13,269 bases of DNA from Ignavibacteriales bacterium (GCA_016714125.1 JADJNX010000016.1:1-13269), one strand, 5' to 3'. Positions 1-9,313 are shown, counted from the first letter of the stretch. Notes: generated from the sequence alone by a model not told the origin. Program-made: numbers and translations.

Positions 1-749
1 TCATCATAAGTAAGCGAAATCTATTGGCACAGCACCCGAAGAACCCGGATCCGCCGTCAAAACCATCCACATCGGTCCAAATCTCAATTTCTCATCAACC
101 TTTAAAGCTGCTCCAATAATTGAAGCCGTATAATCGGAACCTCCCCTTCCCAAAGTAGCGGTCTCCCCACTCTCAGACTTTTGAAATAAAACCGGTAACT
201 ACCTGAATATTTTCATTCGAGGATAATTTTTCCGCAGATGAACTTATTTGTTTTTTCGAAATCAACTTTTGCACTTCCAAAGGAATTGTCGGTTATAATT
301 ATCTCTCTCGAGTCGAAATATTGAGATTCTATCCCATTAACAGATAAAGCCTTGCTTATTATCCGGCTGAGAGTCGCTCCCCAAAACTGACCACCAATCG
401 CTGCTTTTTGGCGAAAATTCCTGTAAAAGATGAATCCCGTATAACAAATCTTTCAGCTGGAGTGAAGAGAGGAATAATCTCAATCATTACTGAGTTGATA
501 AATTTGGGAGGGATCAAATCTCTGATCACCTCCGAATGTATCTCGATTATTTATTGTATGCCGGGTTCTCCGGTTGAGAACTTTTGCCGCATAACTTCCC
601 GCTTCAGCAAGAGGTTTGTTATCCCCCTTAAAAGCTGAAACAACAACTATCGGATTTTCACCTTTTTGACACTGTTACCAATAATTGAAACGCCTGACGA
701 TGGCAGCGGCACTTCCAACCGAAGTGCCACCAAATTTAAGTACTTTCAT
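1..749 (-). CDS. thrA: Aspartate kinase, probably bifunctional ThrA; frame-broken, 3' end outside window
   Basis: Aspartokinase phosphorylates L-aspartate, the first step towards Lys, Met and Thr. The minus-strand start at 749 gives MKVLKFGGTSVGSAAAIV, the family N-terminal nucleotide-binding motif. Joining frames downstream gives VVSFGERLSA, then a DSREIIITDNSFGSAKVDF stretch that resembles Bacteroidota ThrA more than LysC. Near the window edge come LGRGGSDYTASIIGAAL and EIWTDVDG followed by TADP, the end of the kinase fold. At least four frame breaks are needed (for example between EIWTDVDG and TADP). A homoserine dehydrogenase half, if present, lies off the window, so ThrA versus LysC is not proven. 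GAGAGGA before the ATG is a good ribosome site. The start lies one base after the stop of the upstream metB-like gene, which implies translational coupling. Confidence 0.85.
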
Positions 750-750
750 T

Positions 751-1908
751 TTATCCTCTCTTTCCGGTCTTGACTTTATCGAGCGCCTGCTCAATATCCG
801 CAATCAGATCCTCGGCATCCTCCACCTCCAACTGATAATCGAATCAGACTGTCAGTAACTCCCGCTTTAACTCTGACATCCCTTGGCGTTGATTTATGTG
901 TCATTGAGGCAGGATGGCAGACAAGACTTTGGTCCCCCAAGGCTTTCTGCAAGCTTGAATATTTTTGTGGAGGTAACAAAGAGGTTTGCACTTTCTTCTG
1001 TGTCATCCCTTAAAAGAGAAAGAGATGATTCCACCTGGTAGCTTTTGTTGTCTTTTTGCAATATCGAAATTGGGGTGATTTTCGAGCCCGGTAATTCAAC
1101 GTCTTTATTCATCCCTTGTTTGAAGAAATCGGGCAATTTTGAGCGCATTTTGGAATGATTTTCAACTCTGATCTTGAGGGTTTCGATACTTCTGATTAAC
1201 AACCAGCTATCAAATGGCGCAAGCACTCCACCGGTTGCATTTTGGATGTACTTCAGTTCCTCACCAAGTTCAGGATCACGGACAACCACCAACCCGGCAA
1301 GAACATCTGTGTGTCCGCCGATATATTTTGTTGCTGAGTGAATAACAATATCTGCACCAAGATTAAGTGGCTTCTGAAGAATTGGAGAAGCAAATGTATT
1401 ATCAACCACAAGCAGGATGTTCTGTTTTTTAGCAATTTTTGCTATCGCCTCTATATCTGATATTTTTAACAGCGGGTTGGTGGGTGATTCCAGCCAGATC
1501 ATTTTTGTTTTTTCAGAGATGGCTTTCTCAACATTTGAGGGGTCGGTGGTATCAACAAATTTGATCGTAATTCCAAATTTGTTGTAAACAGTTGTGAATA
1601 GCCGGTAGGCTCCACCATAAATATCATCCACAGCAATGACTTCATCACCCGATTTTAGAAGCTTCACAACTGCATCAATTGCGGCCGATCCACTTGCAAA
1701 AGCAAGCCCACGGCTTCCATTTTCAAGTTTGGCAACTATATCTTCAATTATTTTGCGAGTAGGGTTATTTGTGCGAGTGTAGTCGAACCCTTTATTCACA
1801 CCGGGTGCCTCTTGCACATAGGTGGAGGTTTGATAAATGGGTACAGCAACAGATCCGGTAAGTGGATCGACGGGGGATTGATTCAAGAATCGAGGTAAGC
1901 TCGTTCAT
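751..1908 (-). CDS. metB: Trans-sulfuration PLP enzyme, cystathionine gamma-synthase-like (Cys/Met metabolism family); frame-broken
   Basis: Cys/Met-metabolism PLP enzyme, probably joining an activated homoserine with cysteine or sulfide in methionine synthesis. The main frame shows DPLTGSVAVPIYQTSTYVQE, YTRTNNPTR, ASGSAAIDAV, WLESPTNPLL, the PLP-lysine motif SATKYIGGHTD and GVLAPFDSWLL. After breaks the C-terminus continues as HPASMTH, DSLIRLSVG and VEDAEDLIADIEQAL, with a stop at 753-751. I chose the ATG at 1908 because AGGAG precedes it; a break near 1890 then joins it to the main frame, which otherwise starts at 1886 with a shortened N-terminus. The total of about 385 residues is normal for the family. 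Sequence alone does not separate cystathionine gamma-synthase, gamma-lyase and O-acylhomoserine sulfhydrylase; the aspartokinase neighbour favours methionine synthesis. Confidence 0.85.
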
Positions 1909-1994
1909 TTGGGACTCCTGTTATTTTGTCAATTGATTTGATCTGGACAAAAACCACGCCAAGATGCGGGTAAAACAGAATAATCCCGTAACTT

Positions 1995-2044
1995 TTTAGC
2001 GAATTGTTTTTCGTCGCAGCAATTAGTTATAAATGACGACGTTT
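1995..2044. repeat. 50-bp direct repeat, copy 1, with internal dyad
   Basis: First copy of an imperfect 50-bp repeat beginning TTTAGCGAATT. It matches copy 2 (2100-2149) at 39 of 50 positions. It holds an inverted pair CGTCG (2012-2016) and CGACG (2037-2041). It lies in the leader region of the metB-like gene, beyond the minus-strand terminator. Confidence 0.8.
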
Positions 2045-2050
2045 GGATTT

Positions 2051-2077
2051 AAAAACAAAAACCTGCTAAACAGCAGG
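2051..2077 (-). terminator. Rho-independent terminator, minus strand
   Basis: Perfect 6-bp stem CCTGCT/AGCAGG (2062-2067 and 2072-2077) with a four-base loop, followed on the minus strand by a T-rich tract (TTTTTGTTTTT, 2061-2051). It probably ends transcripts from the glycoside hydrolase gene and isolates the metB-thrA operon. It could also act as an attenuator in that operon's leader if a promoter lies above it. Confidence 0.8.
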
Positions 2078-2099
2078 TATCATATACTTGAGGGGGCCG

Positions 2100-2149
2100 T
2101 TTAGCGAATTATTTATTGTCGTTGCAATTTGCATTAAATCACGACATTT
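2100..2149. repeat. 50-bp direct repeat, copy 2, with internal dyad
   Basis: Second copy of the 50-bp repeat, 55 bp beyond copy 1. The inverted pair here is TGTCG (2117-2121) and CGACA (2142-2146). Relative to copy 1 the outer base pair changed from C-G to T-A on both arms together, so the dyad is kept. It lies between the glycoside hydrolase stop and the terminator, so it would be in that gene's 3' untranslated region. Confidence 0.8.
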
Positions 2150-2234
2150 TGTTAAAGAACTCCTCAAATATAAAAAAGAAATATTATTCTACAAAATTAT
2201 ATTTGCCGGGGAATGAACCAAATTCAGCTAAATA

Positions 2235-4061
2235 TCATCTCAACTTAAACCGGTTCTCGCCGGGTTTTACATCAAATTGATATGTCTCTCCGCCATAAAA
2301 GACTTCAAGATTAAACGGGGATTTGGAATTTACCCAAATTTCACGGTTATCTTTTCCGGCAGACACGATGAGGGAAACCTTCTCTTTTCCGAAGGGGAGA
2401 TTTTTCATTCCGTGTTTATCACCCCGATGGATCCGCCAGTCGATTTTGTTTTGCGAGGCTTTAATATCAATCCCTATAATATTTTCGATTAACAGGGCAA
2501 TTGGCCCTGTTGCAAGTCCAACCTGCAAAATCCTGTCTGCCATAAAATGTGTTATCCCATCTTGTTCCGGGTTCGGGAAATTCGGGTGAATAACACTCCC
2601 GGATAGTTTTGTAGCCGTCATCATATCTCTCCTCGAAGGCGATTTTGTCCTCAGACGGAGTAAATTTTTTGTAGATATTGGCGATGTTTATTAAATGGTT
2701 CTCAGCAACCTCATAGGCCGTCTCAAAAAGTCCATATTTTTCAAGACCTTTCACGGTTGAAAAGACGACGGGAGCCCAAACGCCACCAAGCCAGTAGTGC
2801 CCCCTCGGATTGTAATCGGGATCATACTTTGCAAGTGTAGGAATTCGATGAGGACGGTTAAAAGCATTGGTATCGTTCAGATGAACCGCCAGACCTTTGG
2901 CAGTTTCGGCATCCAAAACTTCTGAAAGAAGAGCCCAAAATGCACCTGCATGAGTGGTGGTCGAAAGTGACTTGTCAGGTCTCACATCAAACAGGAAATT
3001 ACCTTTTTTATCCAGACAATATTTGTTGATCGCTTCTTTTATTTTTTCATGTTTTTGTGCAAACAGCGAGTTCCACTCTCCATTTTTAACAGCACCGGCT
3101 AATTTTGAGATCGATTTTGCAGCGAGTGCCATCTGACTCGAAAAATCGACCCAGCCCCCTTTTTCAACTCCCCTTCGAGGCACATTATCCATACCACTTC
3201 CCAACGGGGTTTGATAATAAAGCCAGGACTGATAACAGAGGCGGCATTTTTTCGATCCGGTTATGATATTTCACCAAAACGGAAGAACCCTCTCGATCCG
3301 GGATGCATCACCCGTCAACTCATAATATCTCAACTCCATCCAGGCAAAAAGTGGAGGATTAAGCACGGGCTCATCAGGGGTGGGCTCAATGGCAATTTCA
3401 CCAGTAGCTTCCGAATAGACTCTTTGAATATATCCATCGGGACGTTGTTTTAAATAAAAATTATCGAGTGTCAACATAGTTGGGAAAATATCGTTGGCAT
3501 ACATGGCAAATGCCACAATAAAATTTGAGTCCCACTGATAAATCCACTCATTAAACCCCTCGTCGATGTAACTTTCAACAAATCCGTTTGCCTTCGTGCC
3601 ATGAGTGATCTTATCCCAAGCTCTATTCCAGGAAAAATAGTAGAGGTCTATCAGATTGGCATCGTCGATTACGGGTTCAGGGAGTTTTTCTTTTGGAAAC
3701 GGGAGATTACTCCGTTTTCTTTTGGGAGTTGGGGGTTCACCAACTTTGATCAGGGAGTTAAAATTGTCGCCGCCATCGTTAATTTTCCAGTCATTTTGTG
3801 GATCGGGAATCCAGTTGCCATCAACAATAAATTTATATTGATAATACCCCGGCTCAATTTTTATCAAAACCGACCATATATCCCCCTCCACTTTTTGCAA
3901 CTTCTCCCCCTGAAGATTCCACCCAATAAAACTTCCGGTAACCAAAACCTCTTTTGCTGTGGTTGATCGAAATTCAAATTTGACTTCAGTTTTTGTATTT
4001 TGAGAAAAGTCTGTGATTGTAAAAGGAGAAAAAGAAGTGTGAAGCAAGTAATTGTTTTCAT
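2235..4061 (-). CDS. Exported glycoside hydrolase, trehalase/GH63-like toroid with N-terminal glycogen-binding-like domain; frame-broken
   Basis: About 610 residues across three or more frames. The start at 4061 gives MKTITCFTLLFLLLQSQ, a signal peptide without a lipobox; no clear ribosome site is visible. An early break leads to an AMPK/CBM48-like domain (about residues 20-95: VLVTGSFIGWN, GYYQYKFIVDGNW, IPDP). The catalytic (alpha/alpha)6 part follows: YFSWNRAWDKI, EWIYQWDSNF (its Asp is the likely general acid by analogy with GH37/GH63), MGSGMDNVPR, GHYWLGGVWAPV, RECYSPEFPEPG (the Glu is a candidate base) and DFAGWTGLATGPIALLIEN. The C-terminus is a short beta domain ending FKLR, with no T9SS tail. 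Likely role: periplasmic or outer-surface cleavage of alpha-glucans or related oligosaccharides; the substrate is not determined. A terminator lies about 160 bp beyond the stop. Confidence 0.8.
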
Positions 4062-4183
4062 GGCGGTTTTTTGAGGTTACTTATCGATATTTATTCAATT
4101 TTATGAGAGATTAACCCTCAACAAAATCGAATTATTGCCCTCTTCGAGGTTTGACCCCGGGAAATTGGACAATATAAATTTGT

Positions 4184-5605
4184 TTATTTGATCAAAGAGA
4201 GTTTTTTCATATCAACAAACTCACCTGATCTCAACTGATAAAAATAGACTCCCGAAGAGAGATGTTCCGCGTTAAACTCTACTGAATGAACTCCCGCAGG
4301 TTTATCCTCATCAACCAAAGTTGAAATCTGATTTCCCATCACATCATAAATTTTAAGAGTTACATGATTACTCTCTGCCAGGTGATATTTTATTACGGTT
4401 GAAGGATTAAACGGATTGGGATAATTCTGTGAAAGGTTATAACCATTTGCATTACCTAAAAGATCATCAATTCCAGTTGCCGGTCCTTGAGCTGTGAAGG
4501 TTATTACCGTGTCTGTCATCAACACACCATTAATGCTTTAAGATTTCTAAGCTGCATCGAGTAGAGAGTTCCACCACTTAAAGTGGAAAAACTTAATAAC
4601 AGTTTTGAGACATCATTTTCAACACCCCATTGAACAGCTACGGGATTTCCACCGCCGTTGTCACAGGCGAAGTTTTCCACTGTTATGGCAGCAACGGAAT
4701 CGAGGTACCTTGTAAAGTCGATAAAAAGAGAATTCTCTCCGGGGATCAACTTTACAACCTGTGGTTTAAGATCTGTTTGCCAAATTTCAGCGGTAAATTC
4801 AGGATGATCTATAAATGGATTACGGTTGTGCTGAAAAGTAAAAATTGCATTGTTTCTGTTGATCTCTTTGGTGCTAACGGTGTCTTTTAAGTGCCATGCA
4901 TACATCAAATTGGCATACCATGTGAGGAGATTAGACTTGCTTGTAGCTCCACTCGATCCAAATCCGCTGTCTTCAGTGTAATATCTGACCGACATATACA
5001 TCATCGATCTTGCGAGATCACCTTTGTAAGCATCAATCGGTTCAAAACGGTTGAAGTATAACCGGGGTAGGTGTTGGTTCCCACCTTGCTGCCATTAGTT
5101 GAAGTCCATGTTGCCGAGCCAACAATTCCAAATGGATAATTGCTTCTTCTGTTGTTTACATATCCATCTGTGGGATACATGTGAAAGAGGTCGGATCGGC
5201 GGGATTTGTAGCCCCAAGCCAACTGTCGGGCCATGAATGTTCACGATTGTAACAGTCACCTTCACCTGAATAGTTACCACATTTTTTTACACCGTGTGTA
5301 TATTCATACGAAGGTGTGCCTCCGGGAATATCGGAATAAATATCCCAAATTTTCCCGTTAGGTTTTGTATCTGTTGATGGAAATGCGGTGTAAAGCCCAT
5401 CATAACTAATTACAGTGTGACCATCGATAATATTGTGGAGTGCCGTTCTAAGAGCGGTTCCGTATAATTTATAGGCTCCTTGATAATAGTCAACAGGAGG
5501 TAAATCTTGAGAAAAAGAGAGGGTTGAAATTGAAGTCGCTATGGTTAGTGTAACAACCAACCTGTTTGAAAAAGGACAAATTTTTGTAACATTAATAACT
5601 TTCAT
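4184..5605 (-). CDS. Secreted endonuclease I family nuclease with T9SS C-terminal sorting domain (paralog 1); frame-broken
   Basis: Extracellular non-specific nuclease of the endonuclease I/BsnI family. The N-terminal signal peptide starts at 5605 (MKVINVTKICPF, then a hydrophobic segment ending near LSFSQ). The catalytic region shows DGLYTAF, CYNREHSWPDSWLG, DLFHMYPTDGYVNNRRSNY, PFGIVG, ARSMMYMSVRYY and HNRNPFIDHPEF. A beta-rich linker follows, then the sorting domain: NLSQNYPNPFNPSTVIKY, LKIYDVMGNQ, HLSSGVYFYQL and a terminal MKKLSLIK. This domain directs type IX secretion and cleavage or anchoring at the surface. There are at least three frame breaks (near 5160-5235, 5000-5040 and 4520). 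It probably serves in obtaining phosphate or nucleotides from external DNA. It has a paralog at 6367-8020. Confidence 0.9.
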
Positions 5606-5681
5606 GTAAAAAGAGAAGAGTTTATCCTCTCACTAAAAAACAATATGATGATATAACAATCAGAGAAACAGCTTAAAGATG

Positions 5682-6041
5682 TTACACTGAAAAATCATCT
5701 CTAATCAGGAGTAAAATGGCAGTTTGAGGCACAATCATCAACTTTTCACGGTCATATTCTATCTCAATTGCATCCTTTTTTCAGGAAAATCGCCATATCA
5801 CCCTCACGAGCTTGAAGCCCGATATACCTTGTTGAATCTTTTGATTCTTTCCACGGTTCATCATCACCCGGCATGGCAATTGGATAACCGGGTCCCGTTT
5901 TAATGACATATCCGCTCTGAACCTTTTCGCGTTCCGTAACTCCCGGAGGAAGATACAGTCCACCATGGGTTCTGCCTTCATCATCAACAGGTTTTATCAG
6001 AACCTTGTCGCCTACAACAATAAATTTTGCATATCTTTCAT
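5682..6041 (-). CDS. GroES-like co-chaperone of the Bacteroidota type; homopolymer frame breaks
   Basis: Joined frames read KFIVVGDKVLIKPVDDEGR, HGGLYLPPGV, EREKVQSGYVIKTGPGYP, DDEPWKESKDSTRYIGLQA, REGDMAIFL, then IEIEYDREKLMIVPQTAIL. This is a GroES/Cpn10-like fold, in a version with an acidic insertion (DDEPWKE) that I associate with a GroES-like protein distinct from the canonical groES beside groEL. Two one-base errors explain the broken frame. An A4 run that should be A5 links the ATG at 6041 (MKDMQKFIVV) to the body, and an A6 run near 5780 links to the C-terminus, with the stop at 5684-5682. About 119 residues, complete. No groEL is beside it. It sits between two nuclease genes, about 76 bp before the start of paralog 1. 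Confidence 0.8.
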
Positions 6042-6080
6042 GAATCTTGCCGTTTTTTAAGCTGAAACCGTATAGTTGTT

Positions 6081-6343
6081 AACCGCAGAGAACGCAAAGG
6101 ACGCAAAGGGGGAGTTAAACCACAGAGCGCACAGAGAACACAGAGGAGGTTTAAATCCGGCCCGCCCCTAACCCCCCTCCTTGTTAAGGTGGGGGGAATT
6201 AATCTCTCCGCGAAACCGCCTAATCTGCGTGTATCGCGTCCCACTCAAAAATCCGTGGAATCTGTGTTAAATCCGTGGAATCCGTGGAACTATTATAAAA
6301 CCTCTCCGCTAAAATCCGTCTAATCTGCGTGTATCTGCGTCCC
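6081..6343. repeat. Mosaic of short degenerate intergenic repeats
   Basis: A stretch of 9-10 base words in blocks. Block a (6081-6113): CGCAGAGAA/CGCAAAGGA/CGCAAAGGG. Block b (6118-6150): three CACAGAG units. A C/G-rich hairpin follows (6172-6196). Blocks d (6203-6243) and f (6301-6343) are near-copies, each ending CTAATCTGCGTGTATC and then GCGTCCCA. Block e (6250-6290) is ATCCGTGGA units around ATCTGTGTT. Frames through it give LCVLCALCG-type peptides, a familiar spurious product of such repeats in environmental genomes. It lies directly beyond the paralog 2 nuclease stop. No protein-coding signal is seen. Confidence 0.85.
6172..6196. repeat. C/G-rich imperfect hairpin inside the repeat mosaic
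   Basis: CCCCCCTCCTT and AAGGTGGGGGG are inverted arms (10 of 11 pairs) around a GTT loop. There is no adjoining T tract, so it is not a classical intrinsic terminator. It looks like a small palindromic repeat element forming part of the surrounding mosaic. Confidence 0.7.
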
Positions 6344-6366
6344 ACCTTGCTACTTCGGATACTTCG

Positions 6367-8020
6367 CTACTTGAGTAATACCAGTTTCTTGACAGAAGTG
6401 AATCCTGCCGTTTCCATTCTGTAGAAAATATACGCCGCCGGGGAGGTTTGAGGCATCAAAAGTTACCTGATGGTCGCGGGAGCTTTTTCTTCATTTACAA
6501 GCAATGCCACTTCATTTCCCACAACATCATAAACCGCCAACTTAACAAACGAGAGGTTACCCGTAATGTTTGGAACGGTAAATCCAATTTTGGTTTGTGG
6601 ATTAAAAGGATTTGGGTAGTTCTGTTTTAATGTAAATGAGTTAATGGTCAATGTTGTTTTGTTTTCATCGCCAATTCCCGTTCCGATATCACTTACGCCC
6701 TTAACCATACCGGAGAAGGTACCGCCGTCGCTGTTGATGTCGATCAGTCCGGCAACATTTCCAACAGCAACAGGTTTAAATGAAATCAACACTTCCACCG
6801 CTGAATTTGCGGCAACCTGAATCGGCATGTTTACAAATTTGAACACCGGGTTGCTGATGCTGCTGTTTGCGATGGTTAAAACCTTGTTTCCGCTGTTAAT
6901 CAGCCACATCGAAACATACGCAGAATCGTTCACATATACTGTGTCGAACACAACCCCTTTGGGGAAAATGTTGAGTTTAGACGTCTGGTGAAGCTGAATT
7001 ATTATTGATAAAACTGTAAACACGGTCAACAAACTCAGGGTGATCGATTAGTGGATTTCTTCTCATCTGATAAGTTGCAACACCGTTATTACGAGCCAAT
7101 TCTCTTGCATCAATGGGATCACTAACATTCCATATTCTGAATACTGATTCCCGGGAGACGTTCAAAAAGGAACCGTAATTATTCGGATATCTGATGACAA
7201 AATATAACATCGAGCGTGCTACATTTCCCTTGTGGACATCGCGCGGCTCAAAAACTTTTCCACCGATACCATTACCAAGTTTACTTCCACCACCTGTCCA
7301 TGTAATACCACTGGTTACCACTCCGAAAGGATAATTACCTCTCTGACCGTTTGGTATTTCGTCGGTCGGAAATAAATGATTTATGTCGCAAACCATCGGA
7401 TCATCAGATCCAAACATGCTTTGGGGCCATGTATGCTCTGTATTAAAACCTTGATTCTGTGCGATTAACCGGGTTGCTGCTTTTATTTTCCTGCCCGTAT
7501 AAACACATTCAATAGTATCTCCGGGTTGTTTATCAATATTCTCAAACATTCTATCTCGGGCAGTGTTATATCCCAAAACAATTTGATTTATGACAAACCC
7601 ATTTAAAGCCGTTTTTAAAGCTGCATCATATTTATCAAAAGTTACTGTTTGGTAAGTGTCGCCGGTGGAACCCGAACCGTTTAACACAACCGCAAAAGAT
7701 GCTGAGCTGTCGGTTGTATAAAAAGCGAGGAACGATTTATCGGTAACATTCTGAGTTGGTCTGTAAACAACTGTAATTTGTGCACTGTCATTTGCGGGAA
7801 TTGTAACAAGAGTATCCACTGGAGTGAAGACCGAAAGCAGTGAAACTACCTTCACAGTTTTTGGTGAATCAAAATGATTAACCAGGTAAAATGTACCATT
7901 AACATTGTTTTTAAGCACTGTAAGAGGGAATGTAAGCTCCTGTGTAACAGAACTTAACTGGCCAAATGTATCAATAACACTAACCAGCGACAAAAATGAA
8001 AATGAAAAGTAGTTTTTCAA
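6367..8020 (-). CDS. Secreted endonuclease I family nuclease with flanking beta domains and T9SS sorting domain (paralog 2); frame-broken
   Basis: About 550 residues. The signal peptide starts at 8020 (MKNYFSFSFLSLVSVIDTFG). An N-terminal beta domain of the ASH/Hydin-like kind comes next (VTIPANDSAQITVVYRP). The nuclease core shows NTEHTWPQSMFG, CDINHLFPTDEIPNGQRGNY, PFGVV, DVHKGNVARSMLYFVIRY and MRRNPLIDHPEFVDRVY. A frame break near 6985 leads into a second ASH-like domain (NSGNKVLTIANSSISNP, VLISFKPVAVG), then the sorting tail NYPNPFNPQTKIGF and VYDVVGNEVALL. After breaks at about 6465 and 6420 the tail ends FYRMETAGFTSVKKLVLLK, with a stop at 6369-6367. Relative to paralog 1 it has extra beta domains and EHTW/NHLF in place of EHSW/FHMY at the active-site motifs. 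It is exported by type IX secretion; the likely substrate is extracellular DNA. Confidence 0.9.
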
Positions 8021-8113
8021 AGTGGGATACTCAATAATTATTTAAAAGGTAACCTTAAATATAAGGGTATTCAATTAATTAATTTGAGGTAGGATTTTAG
8101 GGGGAGGGGGGAG

Positions 8114-9261
8114 TTAGTCCCTGATTTTAATATCAACACCTTCCCGGGTGAAATTCATTCCGATGTGGAAAGCAGATTCCATTTCATAATTGGGGAAATC
8201 CAAAATGTAGTGTTCACTGTATAATTCCTTTACCTTCTTCTTTATGGTCAGATAACCTGTTTGGAAAAGCAGACTTTTTAGTTGCAACTTTTCCAGATCA
8301 TCCGAACTAAGAGATTCTTCAACTGCTATCAGGTTTTCCGAAGCAGTAATATCAAATTTTTCTCTTTTAATCAGGTCAACCAAAAAATAAGGTGTCCCTG
8401 TGTTATACCAAAAGTTTTGAAAATTGTGATGATCAAAAAAGTTTAAGATTGAGAAAGGACTGTAAGTTTCAACTCACCATCCCAACTGTAACCGTTGTAC
8501 CACTTTTTTACTTCATCCAATAATGTTTCTCTACTTATGCCCAATCCTGGACATCGCCACTTCAAGTGTGGACCAAAATTTAATTCCAACTCTTGGATCA
8601 TATCCACAAATTCGACAAATTTTTTGTTAAATGATCTCGCTTATCTGGTTAAGTCCCGAAAACAACGATACTTTCGTAAATTTGCTCACGCCGGTGACAA
8701 ACATAAATTTAATGTATTCATCCAACGATTTGATCACAGAATAAAATTCCCGTAATGCCAGCTTGTTCTTTTCTGCCAGATCAACATTGCCAAGATTGTC
8801 AACAATTGGTTTGTCATACTCATCAATCAAAATGACAACAGGTTTGTTAAACTTGCGGTAGAGATTTTAACTTGATTGGGAAATATTCGATATCAGCTTC
8901 GCCCGTAACCTCAACGCCGTATTCCTCGCCATAATCTTCAAGTCGATTTTTGATCGTTATGCCAAGTTCTTGTGCCTTCCCGATGAGATGCTTGAGAAAT
9001 CAAGTTTTAAGACCAGGTAAGTTTCCCATTTTTCCGGAATCAGTCCATCAATCGCGGACCCTTAAACAGTTCAGGATTCCCGTTAAAAAACTCGCCCAGG
9101 GTGGAAACAAACAGTGATTTCCCAAATCTTCGTGGTCTTGAAAGAAACACATATTTGTAACCATCAATGAGTTCCTTGATATACATCGTCTTATCGACAT
9201 ACACCATATTTTCATTTATGATCTGAGAGAATGTCTGTATTCCGAGAGGGAGTCTTTTCAT
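8114..9261 (-). CDS. AAA-ATPase of the AAA-ATPase/PD-(D/E)XK fusion family, apparently without its nuclease domain; frame-broken
   Basis: The start at 9261 gives MKRLPLGIQTFSQIINEN, then YVDKTMYIKELI and the P-loop FLSRPRRFGKSLFVSTL, followed further on by VVILIDEYDKPIVDNL (Walker B), REFYSVIKSLDEYIKFMF, VTGVSKFTKVSLFSGLNQIS and LLDEVKKWYNGYSWDG. These are hallmarks of the Bacteroidota family of an AAA domain (PF09820-like) fused to a C-terminal PDDEXK_9 nuclease. Relatives are about 520 residues; this gene spans only about 380. The nuclease entry (LDFPNYEMES) runs directly into IGMNFTREG, which resembles the family's extreme C-terminus, so some 130 residues containing the nuclease appear deleted. 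Breaks occur near 9040, 8830, 8630 and 8400. It is divergent from the Panacea gene. The family's role is unknown, presumed mobile or defensive. Confidence 0.75.
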
Positions 9262-9297
9262 TTCAATTTTCTTAAAGTGAGATACACAAATATGATA

Positions 9298-9313
9298 AAA
9301 TATTTCGATATTT
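9298..9313. promoter_or_regulatory. Inverted repeat in the divergent intergenic region (possible operator)
   Basis: AAATAT-TTCG-ATATTT is a perfect 6-bp inverted repeat between the divergent ATPase and Panacea genes. It would fit an operator for an autoregulated toxin-antitoxin module, but AT-rich spacers give such matches by chance. Closer to the Panacea start, TTGAC (9377-9381) and TAAATTTG (9400-9407) resemble the Bacteroidota TTG/TAnnTTTG promoter pair, which would make a nearly leaderless transcript. Confidence 0.3.

Noticed and set aside
408..638. Plus-strand open frame of 76 codons
   Set aside because: It is antisense to aspartokinase, whose motifs (VIRDLIPPKFINS, SFGERLSA) are on the minus strand.
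1909..1994. SAM riboswitch in front of the methionine operon
   Set aside because: I compared the leader with S-box and SAM-II consensus features and found none; only weak short stems are present.
3601..3966. Plus-strand open frame of 121 codons
   Set aside because: Antisense to the glycoside hydrolase; no family motifs, while the minus strand shows continuous domain sequence.
4085..4183. Terminator after the first endonuclease gene
   Set aside because: The best hairpin (CCTC-GAA-GAGG) has only four pairs and no T tract, so I do not call it.
6038..6244. Minus-strand 68-codon frame with LCVLCALCG
   Set aside because: It is a translation of the short repeat mosaic, and its 3' end runs out of frame into the co-chaperone start; a known type of spurious protein.
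6081..6343. CRISPR array
   Set aside because: Units are only 9-10 bases, directly abutting, of several kinds, with no spacers of constant length and no cas genes.
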